Shown here: positions 45,123-57,674 of the stretch, piece by piece
How the letters are laid out: each line of letters begins with the position of its first letter
Numbering within the stretch: position 1 is the stretch's first letter
From: Rhodopseudomonas palustris HaA2
GTDB taxonomy: Bacteria > Pseudomonadota > Alphaproteobacteria > Rhizobiales > Xanthobacteraceae
DNA: 64,000 bases
Assembly (NCBI RefSeq): GCF_000013365.1
Contig: NC_007778.1
Span: forward strand, 2,232,001 to 2,296,000
Reading direction: 5' to 3'
Notes under the pieces: model-generated
Seen by the model: only the letters and a program-made list of their open reading frames with translations
Told to the model about the DNA's origin: nothing
Databases searched by the model: none
Translations under genes and position numbers: made by a program

Positions 45123-46916
45123 ATGACGATCAATCTCAACGTTCCCGACATTCGCGAGCTGCGGCCCCGGATCACCGTGTTCGGAGTCGGCGGCGCCGGC
45201 GGCAATGCGGTCAACAACATGATCACCGCCGGGCTGGATGGCGTCGACTTCGTCGTCGCCAACACCGACGCGCAGGCGCTGACGATGTCGAAGGCGCAGC
45301 GGCTGATCCAGATGGGCACCCAGGTGACCCAGGGTCTCGGCGCCGGCTCGCAGCCCGATGTCGGCTCCGCCGCGGCGCAGGAAGTCATCGACGAGATTCG
45401 CGATCACCTCACCGGCGCCAACATGGTGTTCGTCACCGCCGGCATGGGCGGCGGCACCGGCACCGGCGCGGCGCCGGTGATCGCCAAGGCCGCCCGCGAG
45501 ATGGGTATCCTCACCGTCGGCGTGGTCACCAAGCCGTTCCACTTCGAGGGCGCCCGCCGGATGCGGACCGCCGAGTCCGGCATCACCGAACTGCACAAGG
45601 TGGTCGACACTCTCCTGATCATCCCGAACCAGAACCTGTTCCGCGTCGCCAACGAGAAGACCACCTTCGCCGACGCCTTCGCGATGGCCGACCAGGTGCT
45701 GTATTCGGGCGTCGCCTGCATCACCGACCTGATGGTGAAAGAAGGCCTGATCAACCTCGACTTCGCCGACGTCCGCGCGGTGATGCGCGAGATGGGCAAG
45801 GCGATGATGGGCACCGGCGAAGCCTCCGGCGAGAAGCGCGCGTTGACCGCCGCCGAAGCCGCGATCGCCAATCCGCTGATCGACGACTCGTCGATGAAGG
45901 GTGCGCGCGGCCTGCTGATCTCGATCACCGGCGGCAAGGACCTGACGCTGTTCGAAGTCGACGAAGCCGCCACCCGCATCCGCGAGGAGGTCGATCAGGA
46001 CGCCAATATCATCGTCGGCGCCACCTTCGACGAGAGCCTCGACGGCATCATTCGCGTCTCGGTCGTGGCCACCGGCATCGAGCAGGCGCAGTTGTCGCGG
46101 AACGCAGCCGCGGCCGGCGCGGCTGCCAATGCTGCGCCGGCTGACAGCCGTCTGGCTGAACTGACCGCCAAGCTGCGCGCCGACAATCTGCGCATCGCGG
46201 AAGCCGCCGCCGCCCGCGCGGCGCAGGCTGCCGCTGCGCCGGCTCCGGCCGCCGCTGCCCCGGTGGCCCGCGCCGCCAATGTCGAGCGTGCGGCGCTCGC
46301 CGCGATCGCTGCCGCCGTCAGTAACGAGCAGATGCCGGCTCAGGACGTCGCTCAGGCGCCGGTGCAGTCCGCGTCCTATGGCGACGTCACCGTCCGTCCG
46401 ATCCCGCAGAAGCCGTCGCTGTTCCCCGACGTCGAGCCGACGCGCGCGACGCACGAGGAGCCCGAGACTCCGGACGCCTTCATTCCGCAGCAGCCCGACC
46501 GGGCCGCTCTGCGCGCGCCGCGGATGCCGCGGTTCGACGAATTGCCGGTGCCCGCCCAGAACGAGATCCGTCAGGCCGCCCGCAGCGAGTTCGACGACGA
46601 GCCGCAGAAGACCCGGCTGTCGCTGCTGCAGCGTCTCGCCAACGGCCTCAGCCGTCGCGAAGACGAAGCCGAGCCCGCGGCTCCGGCGCGCGGCGTCGCC
46701 GCGCCCGCAATGCCGCAGATGCCGCCCCTGCCGGAACGCCGCCCGCAGCGCAGCGTCGCCGAGCAAATGGGCGGCCCGGACCCGGTGTCGGAATACGCCA
46801 AACGCCCGGCGCCGCAGGGCCTCGACATCCATGGGCGGCCCGCACCTGTTGCGCCCCTGCCACAGGGGGACGACCATCTGGATATCCCCGCCTTCCTGCG
46901 GCGGCAGGCGAACTGA
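45123..46916 (+). CDS. ftsZ: Cell division GTPase FtsZ with long C-terminal linker
   Basis: 597 residues. GTP-binding features: [20 protein letters not shown] and the tubulin signature [13 protein letters not shown]. The GTPase and C-terminal domains end near residue 320; an unusually long Ala/Pro/Arg-rich, disordered linker of about 260 residues (normal for this bacterial group) leads to the conserved tail [12 protein letters not shown], which binds FtsA and other partners. It forms the Z-ring. A 93-base gap from ftsA could hold a separate promoter; a strong terminator follows. Confidence 0.97.
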   Translation: MTINLNVPDIRELRPRITVFGVGGAGGNAVNNMITAGLDGVDFVVANTDAQALTMSKAQRLIQMGTQVTQGLGAGSQPDVGSAAAQEVIDEIRDHLTGANMVFVTAGMGGGTGTGAAPVIAKAAREMGILTVGVVTKPFHFEGARRMRTAESGITELHKVVDTLLIIPNQNLFRVANEKTTFADAFAMADQVLYSGVACITDLMVKEGLINLDFADVRAVMREMGKAMMGTGEASGEKRALTAAEAAIANPLIDDSSMKGARGLLISITGGKDLTLFEVDEAATRIREEVDQDANIIVGATFDESLDGIIRVSVVATGIEQAQLSRNAAAAGAAANAAPADSRLAELTAKLRADNLRIAEAAAARAAQAAAAPAPAAAAPVARAANVERAALAAIAAAVSNEQMPAQDVAQAPVQSASYGDVTVRPIPQKPSLFPDVEPTRATHEEPETPDAFIPQQPDRAALRAPRMPRFDELPVPAQNEIRQAARSEFDDEPQKTRLSLLQRLANGLSRREDEAEPAAPARGVAAPAMPQMPPLPERRPQRSVAEQMGGPDPVSEYAKRPAPQGLDIHGRPAPVAPLPQGDDHLDIPAFLRRQAN

Positions 46917-46942
46917 TCCGATGCCTCATTTCTGACGATGAC

Positions 46943-46972
46943 AAGACCCCGGAAGCTAGCTTCCGGGGTCTT
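46943..46972 (+). terminator. Rho-independent terminator after ftsZ
   Basis: Perfect 14-base stem AAGACCCCGGAAGC / GCTTCCGGGGTCTT with a two-base TA spacer (an effective CTAG loop), followed by TGTTT, 27 bases after the ftsZ stop. Marks the end of the dcw transcript. Confidence 0.9.
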
Positions 46973-47262
46973 TGTTTGACACGCTGCGGAGCTCGTAGAT
47001 ATCCAGTAAGTCTATGTTTCCATTTGCTAAATGGGTTTTCTGCAGAAGCGGGAACGATTGCGATGGCGCCACGATTGAGTCCGAATTCGAGGAGCCGGCG
47101 GCGGTAATGCGGCGGAGTTGGGGTAACAATTCGTAAAAAAGCGTGAGTTGGCGCTCTTTGAGGCAGTGCTATGGTTTCTTGGACTTGGGGACACACGGTC
47201 GAGTCGCCTGGACGTTATGTCCGGGAAACGACGGACTGGTGGTCATTGGTGGGCACTAGCGC
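46973..47262. other. ftsZ-lpxC intergenic region
   Basis: Together with the terminator, 346 bases separate the genes. No reading frame is supported. The stretch is relatively AT-rich between about 46995 and 47160 (for example TTTGCTAAATGGGTTTT and GTAACAATTCGTAAAAAAGC), so the lpxC promoter probably lies here. I found no convincing structured RNA. Confidence 0.5.
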
Positions 47263-48225
47263 ATGAAATTCAGCCGGCAGACAACGCTGCGATCGCAAGC
47301 CACGGTCACTGGCGTCGGTGTCCACTCCGGTCGTCCGGCCACGCTCTCCATCGGACCCGCCTCCATCGACGCGGGTTATATTTTTGTCCGCAGCGGTCTC
47401 GACGGCGGTGACCGCGAAATCCAGGCCAATGCCAAATCGGTGGTCGCCACCGAACTCGCCACCGTGCTGGGCGATAGCGACGGCCCGCTGGTTTCGACGG
47501 CCGAGCACGTCCTTGCCGCGCTGCGCGGCATGGGCATCGACAATGCCACCATCGAAGTCGACGGCCCCGAAGTGCCGATCATGGACGGCAGCGCCGCGCC
47601 TTTCGTTGCCGCGATCGACCAGGCCGGCATCCGCGAGCAATCGGCGCCGCGCCGCTTCATCCAGGTTCTCAAGCCGGTCCGCGTGTCGCACGGCGACTCG
47701 TTCGGCGAGCTTCGCCCCTATACCGGTGGTTTCCGCGTCGAGGTCGACATCGACTTCGCCAATCCGGTCATCGGTCAGCAGAATTACAGCCTCGGCGTCG
47801 AGCCGGAAGCCTTCCGCCGCGAAATCGCCCGCGCCCGCACCTTCGGCTGCATGAGCGACGTCGCCCGGCTGTGGGAAATGGGCTACGCGCTCGGCGCGTC
47901 GTTCGAGAATTCGGTGGTGTTCGACGACGAGCGGCTGCTCAACGCCGAAGGCCTGCGCTATGCCGACGAATGCGCCCGCCACAAGCTGCTCGACGCGATC
48001 GGCGATCTGGCGCTGGCGGGTCTGCCGATTCTGGGCGCCTATCGCTCGATGCGGGGTGGCCACAAGCTCAACCATTCGGTGCTGACCGCGCTTCTGGCCG
48101 ATCGCACCAACTTCCGAGTGATCGAAGCCGAGCCGGCGCGCCGCGCGGTGCGGGGCCACGCCGAAGCCGTCACCCGCCTGGCCGGCGGCATGGTCGCCCC
48201 GGCCTACGGTCCGGATATGTCCTGA
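47263..48225 (+). CDS. lpxC: UDP-3-O-acyl-N-acetylglucosamine deacetylase
   Basis: 320 residues; the zinc enzyme that commits to lipid A synthesis. It starts MKFSRQTTLRSQATVTGVGV. Zinc ligands fall in STAEHVLAALRG and CARHKLLDAIGDLAL; the catalytic His is in GGHKLNHSVLTAL. Transcribed alone by appearance: a terminator before it and 270 bases after it. The order ftsZ-lpxC is common in Gram-negative dcw regions. Confidence 0.97.
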   Translation: MKFSRQTTLRSQATVTGVGVHSGRPATLSIGPASIDAGYIFVRSGLDGGDREIQANAKSVVATELATVLGDSDGPLVSTAEHVLAALRGMGIDNATIEVDGPEVPIMDGSAAPFVAAIDQAGIREQSAPRRFIQVLKPVRVSHGDSFGELRPYTGGFRVEVDIDFANPVIGQQNYSLGVEPEAFRREIARARTFGCMSDVARLWEMGYALGASFENSVVFDDERLLNAEGLRYADECARHKLLDAIGDLALAGLPILGAYRSMRGGHKLNHSVLTALLADRTNFRVIEAEPARRAVRGHAEAVTRLAGGMVAPAYGPDMS

Positions 48226-48495
48226 TCCGACGGGGCACGACATCGACCGCCTTCGCGACCACGACTGGCGGCCCGTCATCTCCATATCCCGCCGCTTTTC
48301 CCCGTCTGCCAGCCGCCGCCGCCCGATCGCCTTATTCCCGGCGAAATGCCTGCGTACCCGGTTGGTCCAGTAACCTTTTTCGGCTACACAGCCGGAGGTC
48401 GACTCCATGCTTCGGGGGCAGGTCGGTGGCTTTCGCCATGGCGGCCTGATCGGATGCCGGGGCGCACCGTTCTCCAGTATGTCAGGTTGGAATTG

Positions 48496-49401
48496 ATGTC
48501 GGCACAGCGGCTCGGACTGCGAAACAGGCTGATCTTGCGCGGAAGCGATCGGTTTTGGCGCAGCCTTCCTTTGGTCGCCAGCCTGATGCTGCTGGCGCTG
48601 CCGCTCGGCGGCTGCGGCACCGGCGCGATCTGGGACAAGTTCCTGGCCAAGGACGAAGACAAGTTCAACGACGAGCCGGCTGACAAGCTCTACAATGAGG
48701 GCTTGTACCTGATGAACAAGGAAAAGGACCTCAAGGGCGCGTCGAAGAAATTCGAGGAAGTCGACCGGCAGCATCCTTATTCCGACTGGGCGCGCAAATC
48801 GCTGCTGATGTCGGCCTATTCGTTCTATCAGGCCGGCGACTACGACAGCTGCATCGGCTCCGCCACCCGCTACGTGACGCTGCACCCCGGCAGCCCGGAT
48901 GCGGCCTATGCGCAATATCTGATCGCCGCGTCGCATTACGACCAGATCCCGGACATCTCTCGCGACCAGGGCCGCACCGAGAAGGCGATCGCCGCGCTCG
49001 AGGAAGTCATCCGCAAATATCCGACCTCCGAATACGCCAACCAGGCCAAGCAGAAGCTGGAAGGCGCCCGCGACCAGCTCGCCGGCAAGGAGATGGACGT
49101 CGGCCGCTTCTACATGGAGAAGCGCGATTACGCCGCGGCGATCAACCGCTTCAAGACCGTGGTGACGCGCTATCAGACCACCCGCCACGTCGAGGAAGCG
49201 CTGGCGCGTCTGACCGAGGCCTATATGGCGATCGGCATCGTCGGCGAGGCGCAGACCGCCGCCGCCGTGCTTGGCCACAACTTTCCTGACAGCCGCTGGT
49301 ACAAAGACGCCTATACTCTTGTAAAGTCCGGTGGACTCGAACCCACCGAGAACAAGGGCTCCTGGATCAGCAAGTCCTTCAAAAAGCTCGGTCTCGGATA
49401 G
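48496..49401 (+). CDS. bamD: Outer membrane assembly lipoprotein BamD (ComL)
   Basis: 301 residues. Lipoprotein signal with lipobox LPLGGC near residue 40, preceded by a long basic N-terminal segment. TPR-like helices follow (EGLYLMNKEKDLKGASKKFE, AYSFYQAGDYDSCIGSATRY, FYMEKRDYAAAINRFKTVVT). BamD is the essential partner of BamA in folding outer membrane proteins. Start MSAQRLGLRN is chosen for the signal; the frame is open 50 codons further up, without character. recN follows after 12 bases. Confidence 0.93.
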   Translation: MSAQRLGLRNRLILRGSDRFWRSLPLVASLMLLALPLGGCGTGAIWDKFLAKDEDKFNDEPADKLYNEGLYLMNKEKDLKGASKKFEEVDRQHPYSDWARKSLLMSAYSFYQAGDYDSCIGSATRYVTLHPGSPDAAYAQYLIAASHYDQIPDISRDQGRTEKAIAALEEVIRKYPTSEYANQAKQKLEGARDQLAGKEMDVGRFYMEKRDYAAAINRFKTVVTRYQTTRHVEEALARLTEAYMAIGIVGEAQTAAAVLGHNFPDSRWYKDAYTLVKSGGLEPTENKGSWISKSFKKLGLG

Positions 49402-49413
49402 GACCATTTCCTC

Positions 49414-51099
49414 ATGCTTTCGCGCCTGTCGATCCGCGATATCGTGTTGATCGAGCGGCTCGATATCGAGTTCTCCCGTGGCCTCGCCGTGCTCACCGGC
49501 GAGACCGGGGCGGGCAAATCGATCCTGCTCGATGCGTTTGCGCTGGCGCTCGGCGGCCGCGGCGATGCCGCGCTGGTCCGCCACGGCGCCGAACACGGCC
49601 AGGTCACCGCGACCTTCGACCTCGCCAAAGGCCATCCCGCCTTCGGCATTCTGTCCGCCAACGGGCTCGACGACCGTGAGATCGAGGATTCCGGTGAGCT
49701 GATCCTGCGCCGGATCCAGCTCGCCGACGGCCGCACCCGCGCGTTCATCAACGACCAGTCGGTCAGCGTGCAGACCCTGAAATCGGTCGGCGCCACGCTG
49801 GTCGAGATCCACGGCCAGCACGACGAGCGCGCGCTGGTCGACGCCGCCACCCATCGGCGGCTGCTCGATGCCTTCGCCGGGCTGGAGAAGGACGTCGCCG
49901 CGCTGGAGACGCTGTGGGAGGGTCGCCGCAGCGCCCGCGCCGCGCTCGACGCCCACCGCGCCGGGATGGAGCGGGCCGCGCGCGAGGCGGATTATCTGCG
50001 CCACGCCTCCGACGAATTGAAGAAGCTGGCGCCGCAGGACGGCGAGGAGACCGTGCTGGCCGAGCGCCGCTCCGTGATGATGCAGGGCGAGAAGATCGCC
50101 TCCGATCTGCGCGAGGCGCAGGACGCGGTCGGCGGCCATCATTCGCCGGTGGCGGCGCTGGCCGCCGCGGTGCGCCGGCTGGAGCGTCGCGCCGGCTCCG
50201 CGCCGCAACTGGTCGAGCCCGCGGTGCGGGCGATCGACGCCGCCATCAATGCGCTGGAGGAAGCCGACCAGCATCTCAACGCCGCACTCGCCGCCGCCGA
50301 TTTCGACCCGCTCGAACTGGAGCGGATCGAGGAGCGGCTGTTTGCTTTACGCGCGGCAGCGCGGAAGTATTCGACGCCGGTCGATGGGCTCGCCGCACTC
50401 GCTACGCAATACGCCGCCGACGTGGCGCTGATCGACGCCGGCGCCGACCGGCTGAAGGCGCTGGAGAAGGCCGCCGGCGACGCCGATGCGCGCTACGGCG
50501 CCGCCGCGGCGAAGCTCTCCGCATCGCGCAGCAAGGCCGCCGACAAGCTCAACAAGGCGGTCAATGGCGAACTCGCGCCGCTCAAGCTCGAGCGCGCCAA
50601 ATTCATGACCCAGGTCGAGGCCGATCCGGCGACGCCGGGGCCGCAGGGCATCGACCGCGTCGAATTCTGGGTGCAGACCAACCCCGGCACGCGGCCCGGC
50701 CCGATGATGAAGGTCGCCTCCGGCGGCGAGCTGTCACGCTTCCTGCTGGCGCTGAAAGTGGTGCTGTCGGACAAGGGCTCGGCGCCGACGCTGGTGTTCG
50801 ACGAGATCGACACCGGGGTCGGCGGCGCGGTCGCCGATGCGATCGGCGGGCGCTTGGCGCGGCTCGCCACCAAGGTGCAGGTGATGGCCGTGACCCACGC
50901 CCCGCAAGTCGCCGCCCGCGCCGACCAGCATCTGCTGATTTCCAAAGCCGCGCTCGACAAGGGCAAACGCGTCGCCACCCGCGTCGCCGCCCTGGAACAG
51001 GACCACCGCCGCGAAGAAATCGCGAGGATGCTGGCGGGCGCCGAGATCACCGCCGAGGCAAGGGCGGCGGCGGACCGGCTGATCAAGGCGGCGGGGTGA
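49414..51099 (+). CDS. recN: DNA repair protein RecN (SMC-like)
   Basis: 561 residues. Walker A in LTGETGAGKSILLDAFALAL at the N-terminus, two coiled-coil arms (about 150-370), and the ABC signature MKVASGGELSRFLLALKVVL with Walker B LVFDEIDTGVGG near the C-terminus. RecN acts at double-strand breaks with RecA. It begins MLSRLSIRDIVLIERLDIEF, the family start. Adjacent to bamD as in many proteobacteria; no LexA-type box was evident to me upstream. Confidence 0.96.
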   Translation: MLSRLSIRDIVLIERLDIEFSRGLAVLTGETGAGKSILLDAFALALGGRGDAALVRHGAEHGQVTATFDLAKGHPAFGILSANGLDDREIEDSGELILRRIQLADGRTRAFINDQSVSVQTLKSVGATLVEIHGQHDERALVDAATHRRLLDAFAGLEKDVAALETLWEGRRSARAALDAHRAGMERAAREADYLRHASDELKKLAPQDGEETVLAERRSVMMQGEKIASDLREAQDAVGGHHSPVAALAAAVRRLERRAGSAPQLVEPAVRAIDAAINALEEADQHLNAALAAADFDPLELERIEERLFALRAAARKYSTPVDGLAALATQYAADVALIDAGADRLKALEKAAGDADARYGAAAAKLSASRSKAADKLNKAVNGELAPLKLERAKFMTQVEADPATPGPQGIDRVEFWVQTNPGTRPGPMMKVASGGELSRFLLALKVVLSDKGSAPTLVFDEIDTGVGGAVADAIGGRLARLATKVQVMAVTHAPQVAARADQHLLISKAALDKGKRVATRVAALEQDHRREEIARMLAGAEITAEARAAADRLIKAAG

Positions 51100-53568
<2,469 letters not shown>

Positions 53569-53570
53569 CG

Positions 53571-53672
53571 CGTCATTCCGGGGCGCGAGCGCAGCTCGAG
53601 AACCCGGAATTCCGAGGTGCTCTGCCGATCGAGATTCCGGGTTCGCTCACTTCGTGAGCGCCCCGGAATGAC
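53571..53672. repeat. Intergenic palindromic element, family D
   Basis: GTCATTCCGGGGCGC at the left faces GCGCCCCGGAATGAC at the right, with inner CCCGGAATTCC and ATTCCGGGTTC. It begins right after the ligA stop. A related copy is at 55312-55412. Confidence 0.85.
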
Positions 53673-53702
53673 CCGGGGAGGGGCGTGCCTGGCCAGTCCG
53701 GA

Positions 53703-53812
53703 CGTCATCCTGAGGCGCCGCCGCGGAGCGGCGGCCTCGAAGGATGGGCCGCTTGCGCGCGTCGCCGCATCCTTCGAGGCGCGCCGAGGAGGGCGCGCAC
53801 CTCAGGATGACG
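53703..53812. repeat. Intergenic palindromic element, family B
   Basis: CGTCATCCTGAGG at the left and CCTCAGGATGACG at the right, with inner GCCTCGAAGGATG and CATCCTTCGAGGC. It lies between ligA and the convergent MFS gene, 30 bases from a family D element. Confidence 0.88.
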
Positions 53813-53846
53813 ATGCTGTGCGTGAAACGGCGCAGGCAGGCCGCCC

Positions 53847-55136
53847 TCACATCACCGGCGGCTCTTCGCCTTCTGCCTTCTCGATCAGCTCTTCGCTCGC
53901 GATGAGGTTGCTGCGTGGCACCAGGAAGATCATCGAGGCGGCGCAGGCCAGCGCGAGGGCGGCGACGGCGATGTTGAGCGGCAGCGGCGTGGCGAAATGG
54001 CCGCCGAGATACGCGCCGAACTGCGAGCACAGCGCGCCGATCCCGAATTGGGTGAAGCCCATCAGCCCGGAAGCGGTGCCGGCCACCTGCGGCCTTATGC
54101 TGATCGCGCCGGCGGTTGCATTGGCCATCACGAAGGCGTTGCCGAACATGATGATCATGTGGGTGGCGAACAGCCAGCTCGGCACCTGATTCCAGCCGAG
54201 CACGCCCCACGCCAGATTCAGCGCCGCGCCGCCGATCTGCATCGCCAGTCCGAACCAGATCAGTTTGTCGAGCGAATAGCGCGGCGCGAACCGCACGCAG
54301 AACAGATTGCCGAGCAGATAGGCGAAGCCGGAGCTGGCGAACCAGGCGCCGTATTCGGCCGAACTGCGGCCCATCTGCGTCACCACGACGTACGGCCCGC
54401 CGCCGGCGAAGGTGAAGATGATCGCCGAGGCCAGCACCTGGCAAAGCACATAGCCGATGAAGGCGCGGCTCCTGAACAGGCCGCCGACATCGCCGCGGAA
54501 GCCGCCCGGTGCGGCGGGACCGAGGCGGCGGCGCGTCTCGGGCAGCGCCAGCGCGATCGTCGCCGTGACGGCGATCGCGCCCGCCGTGACGACGTAGAAG
54601 ATCGCGCGCCAGCCGAGCGCGGTTTCGATCACGCCGCCGAACAGCGGGCTCAGCATCTGCGCGATCATCATCACGGCGATGACGAGACTGAGCATGCCGC
54701 CGACGCGGTCGCGGCTGTACAGATCGCGGATGATGGCGCGGCTGATCACCATGCCGGAAGCGCCGCCGAGCGCCTGCAGGAACCGCGCGGCGATCAGTTG
54801 CGGCAGGGTCTCGGCGAAGATGCAGCCGACGCTGGCGGCGACCATCAGCGTCAAGCCGCCGAGCAGCACCGGGCGGCGGCCAAACCGGTCCGACAGCGGG
54901 CCCATGATCAGTTGCGAGCACGCCAGCCCGACCATGTAGAGCGACACCGTCATCTGCGCGACCGAGATGTCGCCGCCGAGATCGCTGGCGAGCACCGGCA
55001 GCGCCGGCACGAAGATGTACAGCGCGATCGGCGCCGCGCCGTTCATCAGCACCAGCAGGAGCAGCAGCAGTTTCGACGGCGGCCGGTCGATCCGGCCGGG
55101 GTCGATCGCGAAGGTTCTACCGGTCTTGCCGTGCAT
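53847..55136 (-). CDS. Bcr/CflA-type multidrug MFS transporter
   Basis: 429 residues, 12 membrane helices. Typical of the DHA1 Bcr/CflA branch: ALYIFVPALPVLASDLGGDI in helix 1, motif A MGPLSDRFGRRPVLLGGLTL, and LQALGGASGMVISRAIIRDL. It exports drugs or sulfonated and amino-acid-like compounds with protons. Start chosen at MHGKTGRTFAID; an upstream Met adds 34 residues. It is convergent with ligA across two palindromic elements. Substrate unknown. Confidence 0.9.
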   Translation of the reverse strand: MHGKTGRTFAIDPGRIDRPPSKLLLLLLVLMNGAAPIALYIFVPALPVLASDLGGDISVAQMTVSLYMVGLACSQLIMGPLSDRFGRRPVLLGGLTLMVAASVGCIFAETLPQLIAARFLQALGGASGMVISRAIIRDLYSRDRVGGMLSLVIAVMMIAQMLSPLFGGVIETALGWRAIFYVVTAGAIAVTATIALALPETRRRLGPAAPGGFRGDVGGLFRSRAFIGYVLCQVLASAIIFTFAGGGPYVVVTQMGRSSAEYGAWFASSGFAYLLGNLFCVRFAPRYSLDKLIWFGLAMQIGGAALNLAWGVLGWNQVPSWLFATHMIIMFGNAFVMANATAGAISIRPQVAGTASGLMGFTQFGIGALCSQFGAYLGGHFATPLPLNIAVAALALACAASMIFLVPRSNLIASEELIEKAEGEEPPVM

Positions 55137-55311
55137 GCGGGGGCGGTTCCGACCGGTCAGCAAATGACGATGTGCGGTGTGCACTCGACTGTAACGTGCC
55201 GCGGGATCACTAACAGGCCGTTTTCGGCATAAGGCCATGCGGGGAGCGGGAGGGGTGCGAGACTTCTGGCACAGGCAGTCATTCCGGGGCGCGCGCCACC
55301 GTCCTCTCGTT

Positions 55312-55412
55312 CGTCATTCCGGGGCGCGCGAAGCGCGAACCCGGAATCTCTCTTCGCAACAACCTCTGGATTCCGGGTCTGCGCGCCGGCCGGCGCGCAT
55401 CCCGGAATGACG
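55312..55412. repeat. Intergenic palindromic element, family D, with an extra left arm
   Basis: CGTCATTCCGGGGCGCGCG faces CGCGCATCCCGGAATGACG. A solitary left-arm copy, GTCATTCCGGGGCGCGCG, lies just before at 55279-55296, so a second element was probably partly deleted or a new insertion landed beside an old one. Confidence 0.82.
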
Positions 55413-55427
55413 GTGACATTACGGCGA

Positions 55428-57257
55428 TCAGCGCTCCAGCGGCGCGGTCGCGGAGTCGAGCCAGGCTTGGGTCGGGCCGTCGAGATGCGGCCTCACTTCG
55501 GCGCGGACGCGGGCGTGGTAGGCGTTCAGCCAGGCCAGTTCCTTCCGGCTCAGCATGTCCGTGTCGATCAACCGGCGATCGATCGGCGCCAGCGTCAGCG
55601 TCTCGAATCCGTTCATCGGCTTCTCGGCGCCTTCAACCAACTTCTCAACAACCAGTTCGAGATTCTCGATCCGGATGCCGAAGCCGTCGGCCTTGTAGTA
55701 GCCGGGCTCGTTGGACAGGATCATGCCGCGCTTCAAGGGCGTTGTGCCGAGCTTGGAGATCCGCGCCGGGCCTTCGTGCACCGACAAATAGCTGCCGACG
55801 CCGTGGCCGGTGCCGTGCTCGAAATCGATCCCGGCCTGCCACAGGAACTGCCGCGCCAGTGTGTCGAGCTGTGCGCCGGTGGTGCCGTCGGGAAATACCG
55901 CGCGGGCGATGGCGATATGGCCGCGCAGCACCCGGGTGAAGCGGTCGCACATCTCGGCGGTCGGCTCGCCGATCGCGATGGTGCGGGTGACGTCGGTAGT
56001 GCCGTCCTGATATTGCGCGCCGGAATCGATCAGCAGCAGGTCGCCGGGCTGGATGCGGCGGTTGCTCTTGCGGGTGACGCGATAATGCACGATCGCGCCG
56101 TTCGGGCCGGTGCCGGAGATGGTGGGGAAGGAGACGTCCTTGAGCGCGCCCGTGTCGCGGCGGAAGCTCTCCAGCGCCTCGACGGCGTCGATCTCGGTCA
56201 GCGATCCGTTCGGCGCCTCGCGATCGATGAAGGCGAGGAAGCGCGCCAGCGCCACGGCGTCGCGGCGATGCGCGGTCTTGGTGCCTTCGATCTCGGTGGC
56301 GTTCTTGACGGCCTTCAGTAGCGCGACCGGATCGGCGCCGCGCAGCGGCTTGCCGCCGGCATCCCTGACCAGCCGGGTCAGCGCATCGGCGGCGGTGGCG
56401 CTGTCGAGCGCGATCGACGCGCCCGAGCCGGCCAGCGCCTGCAGCGTGGGCGCCAGCTCCGCGGGCTCGGCGACCTGGGCAGTCTGTTCGAGATGGTCGC
56501 GCGCCGCGTTCGACAGCTTGCGGCCGTCGATGAAGATGGTCGGGCGGCCGTCCTTCGGCACAACCGCGTAGGACAGCGGCAGCGGCGTATGCGACACGTC
56601 GGCGCCGCGGATGTTGAAGGTCCAGGCCACCGCGTGCGAGTCCGACAGCACCAGCGCGTCGGCCTTCAGCCGTGTCAGCTCGCCCCGGATGCGCTCGAGC
56701 TTGGCCGCCTCGCTCTCGCCGGAGAATTCGAGCCCGTGGATGCTGACCTGGCCCAGCGGCGGCGCGGGTCGTTCGGTCCACACCCCATCCACCGGATTGC
56801 TCTCGACCGCGACCAGCTCCGCGCTGGCCTTGGCGCAGGCCGCCTGCATCCGTTCGACTGCCGAAGAAGTGTGCAGCCACGGATCAAATCCGAGGCGGTC
56901 GCCGTCTTTCAGATGCGCTTCCAGCCAGCGCTCCGGCGGCGGTTCCACCAGCGACTCGATCGTCCAGGCCTTGCCGTCGACCTGCTGGGCGGCCTGCAGC
57001 GTGTAGCGGCCATCGACGAACAATGCGGCCCGATGCACCAGCACCACGGCCATGCCGGCCGAGCCGGTGAAGCCGGTGAGCCAGGCCAGCCGCTCGTCGC
57101 AGGCCGGCACGTATTCGTTTTGCTGCTGATCGGCGCGTGGAATCACAAAGCCGGTGAGCTGGCGCCGGACCATCTCCTCGCGAAACGCCGCGAGCCGCGC
57201 AGTGAGGGCAACGCCGCTTTCCGGCTCCTCGAACGTCTGGAAATGCGCTTCGAACAT
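55428..57257 (-). CDS. Xaa-Pro aminopeptidase (aminopeptidase P, M24B)
   Basis: 609 residues, the three-domain long form. Two creatinase-like N-terminal domains (about 1-310) and a pita-bread metallopeptidase domain. Metal ligands are in LLIDSGAQYQDGTTDVTRTI (two Asp), DFEHGTGHGVGSYL (His), LSNEPGYY (Glu) and GIRIENLELV (Glu). It removes the first residue before proline in cytoplasmic peptides. Start MFEAHFQTFEEPESG is the family-like N-terminus. Monocistronic by appearance, with a family D palindrome at its 3' side. Confidence 0.95.
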   Translation of the reverse strand: MFEAHFQTFEEPESGVALTARLAAFREEMVRRQLTGFVIPRADQQQNEYVPACDERLAWLTGFTGSAGMAVVLVHRAALFVDGRYTLQAAQQVDGKAWTIESLVEPPPERWLEAHLKDGDRLGFDPWLHTSSAVERMQAACAKASAELVAVESNPVDGVWTERPAPPLGQVSIHGLEFSGESEAAKLERIRGELTRLKADALVLSDSHAVAWTFNIRGADVSHTPLPLSYAVVPKDGRPTIFIDGRKLSNAARDHLEQTAQVAEPAELAPTLQALAGSGASIALDSATAADALTRLVRDAGGKPLRGADPVALLKAVKNATEIEGTKTAHRRDAVALARFLAFIDREAPNGSLTEIDAVEALESFRRDTGALKDVSFPTISGTGPNGAIVHYRVTRKSNRRIQPGDLLLIDSGAQYQDGTTDVTRTIAIGEPTAEMCDRFTRVLRGHIAIARAVFPDGTTGAQLDTLARQFLWQAGIDFEHGTGHGVGSYLSVHEGPARISKLGTTPLKRGMILSNEPGYYKADGFGIRIENLELVVEKLVEGAEKPMNGFETLTLAPIDRRLIDTDMLSRKELAWLNAYHARVRAEVRPHLDGPTQAWLDSATAPLER

Positions 57258-57433
57258 CGCTGCTGGTCCTCATGGTCCGCGAACGCGCCGGCCGCCCGCG
57301 AAAAGCTTTGCTTATGGCACGAGTTATGCTTGATTTATCAGGCCTGCAAGCGACAGGCGAGGGTGCGTCGGCATTCTGATAACGCGTCCGGGAGAACCCG
57401 GGAGTGTCTCAACTCAACGATGAGGGGATACAC

Positions 57434-57637
57434 ATGGCTGCTTTTTCCTTCGAGAAGATTTCTCCGCCTGCTCGTCCGAATCCACATCCGAACCCATCGG
57501 CGACCGGCGATCCCTCCGAAAAGAAGCAGCGCGGCGTCATCACTCAAATGCTGGATCGGCTGGCCGAGGCGCGCGGCAAGCGCGCGGTGCCGAAGGACGG
57601 CGTCTATGTCCGCTTCCCCAAGCCGCCCGGGAAGTAG
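57434..57637 (+). CDS. Small conserved-looking hypothetical protein
   Basis: 67 residues, soluble and basic: MAAFSFEKISPPARPNPHPN, then KKQRGVITQMLDRLAEARGK and ending PKDGVYVRFPKPPGK. The start has GAGGGGA at a good distance; a GTG ten codons earlier is possible. It is convergent with prmA and divergent from the aminopeptidase. No family recognised. Confidence 0.6.
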   Translation: MAAFSFEKISPPARPNPHPNPSATGDPSEKKQRGVITQMLDRLAEARGKRAVPKDGVYVRFPKPPGK

Positions 57638-57640
57638 TCC

Positions 57641-57674
57641 TCAGAACGTCTTCGCCATCAGAACGTCTTGGCCA
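57641..57674. repeat. 17-base tandem duplication at the 3' end of prmA
   Basis: TCAGAACGTCTTCGCCA is followed at once by TCAGAACGTCTTGGCCA (one mismatch). The second copy encodes the prmA C-terminus AKTF and stop; the first is an out-of-frame remnant of it just past the stop. Confidence 0.8.

Noticed and set aside
44565-46877. 770-codon minus-strand open frame
   Set aside because: Antisense to ftsA and ftsZ; no domain or ribosome site.
47215-50274. 1019-codon open frame on the minus strand
   Set aside because: It is antisense to lpxC, bamD and recN, all with full family motifs; its translation is low-complexity Arg/Gly/Asp, as expected for a shadow in high-GC coding DNA.
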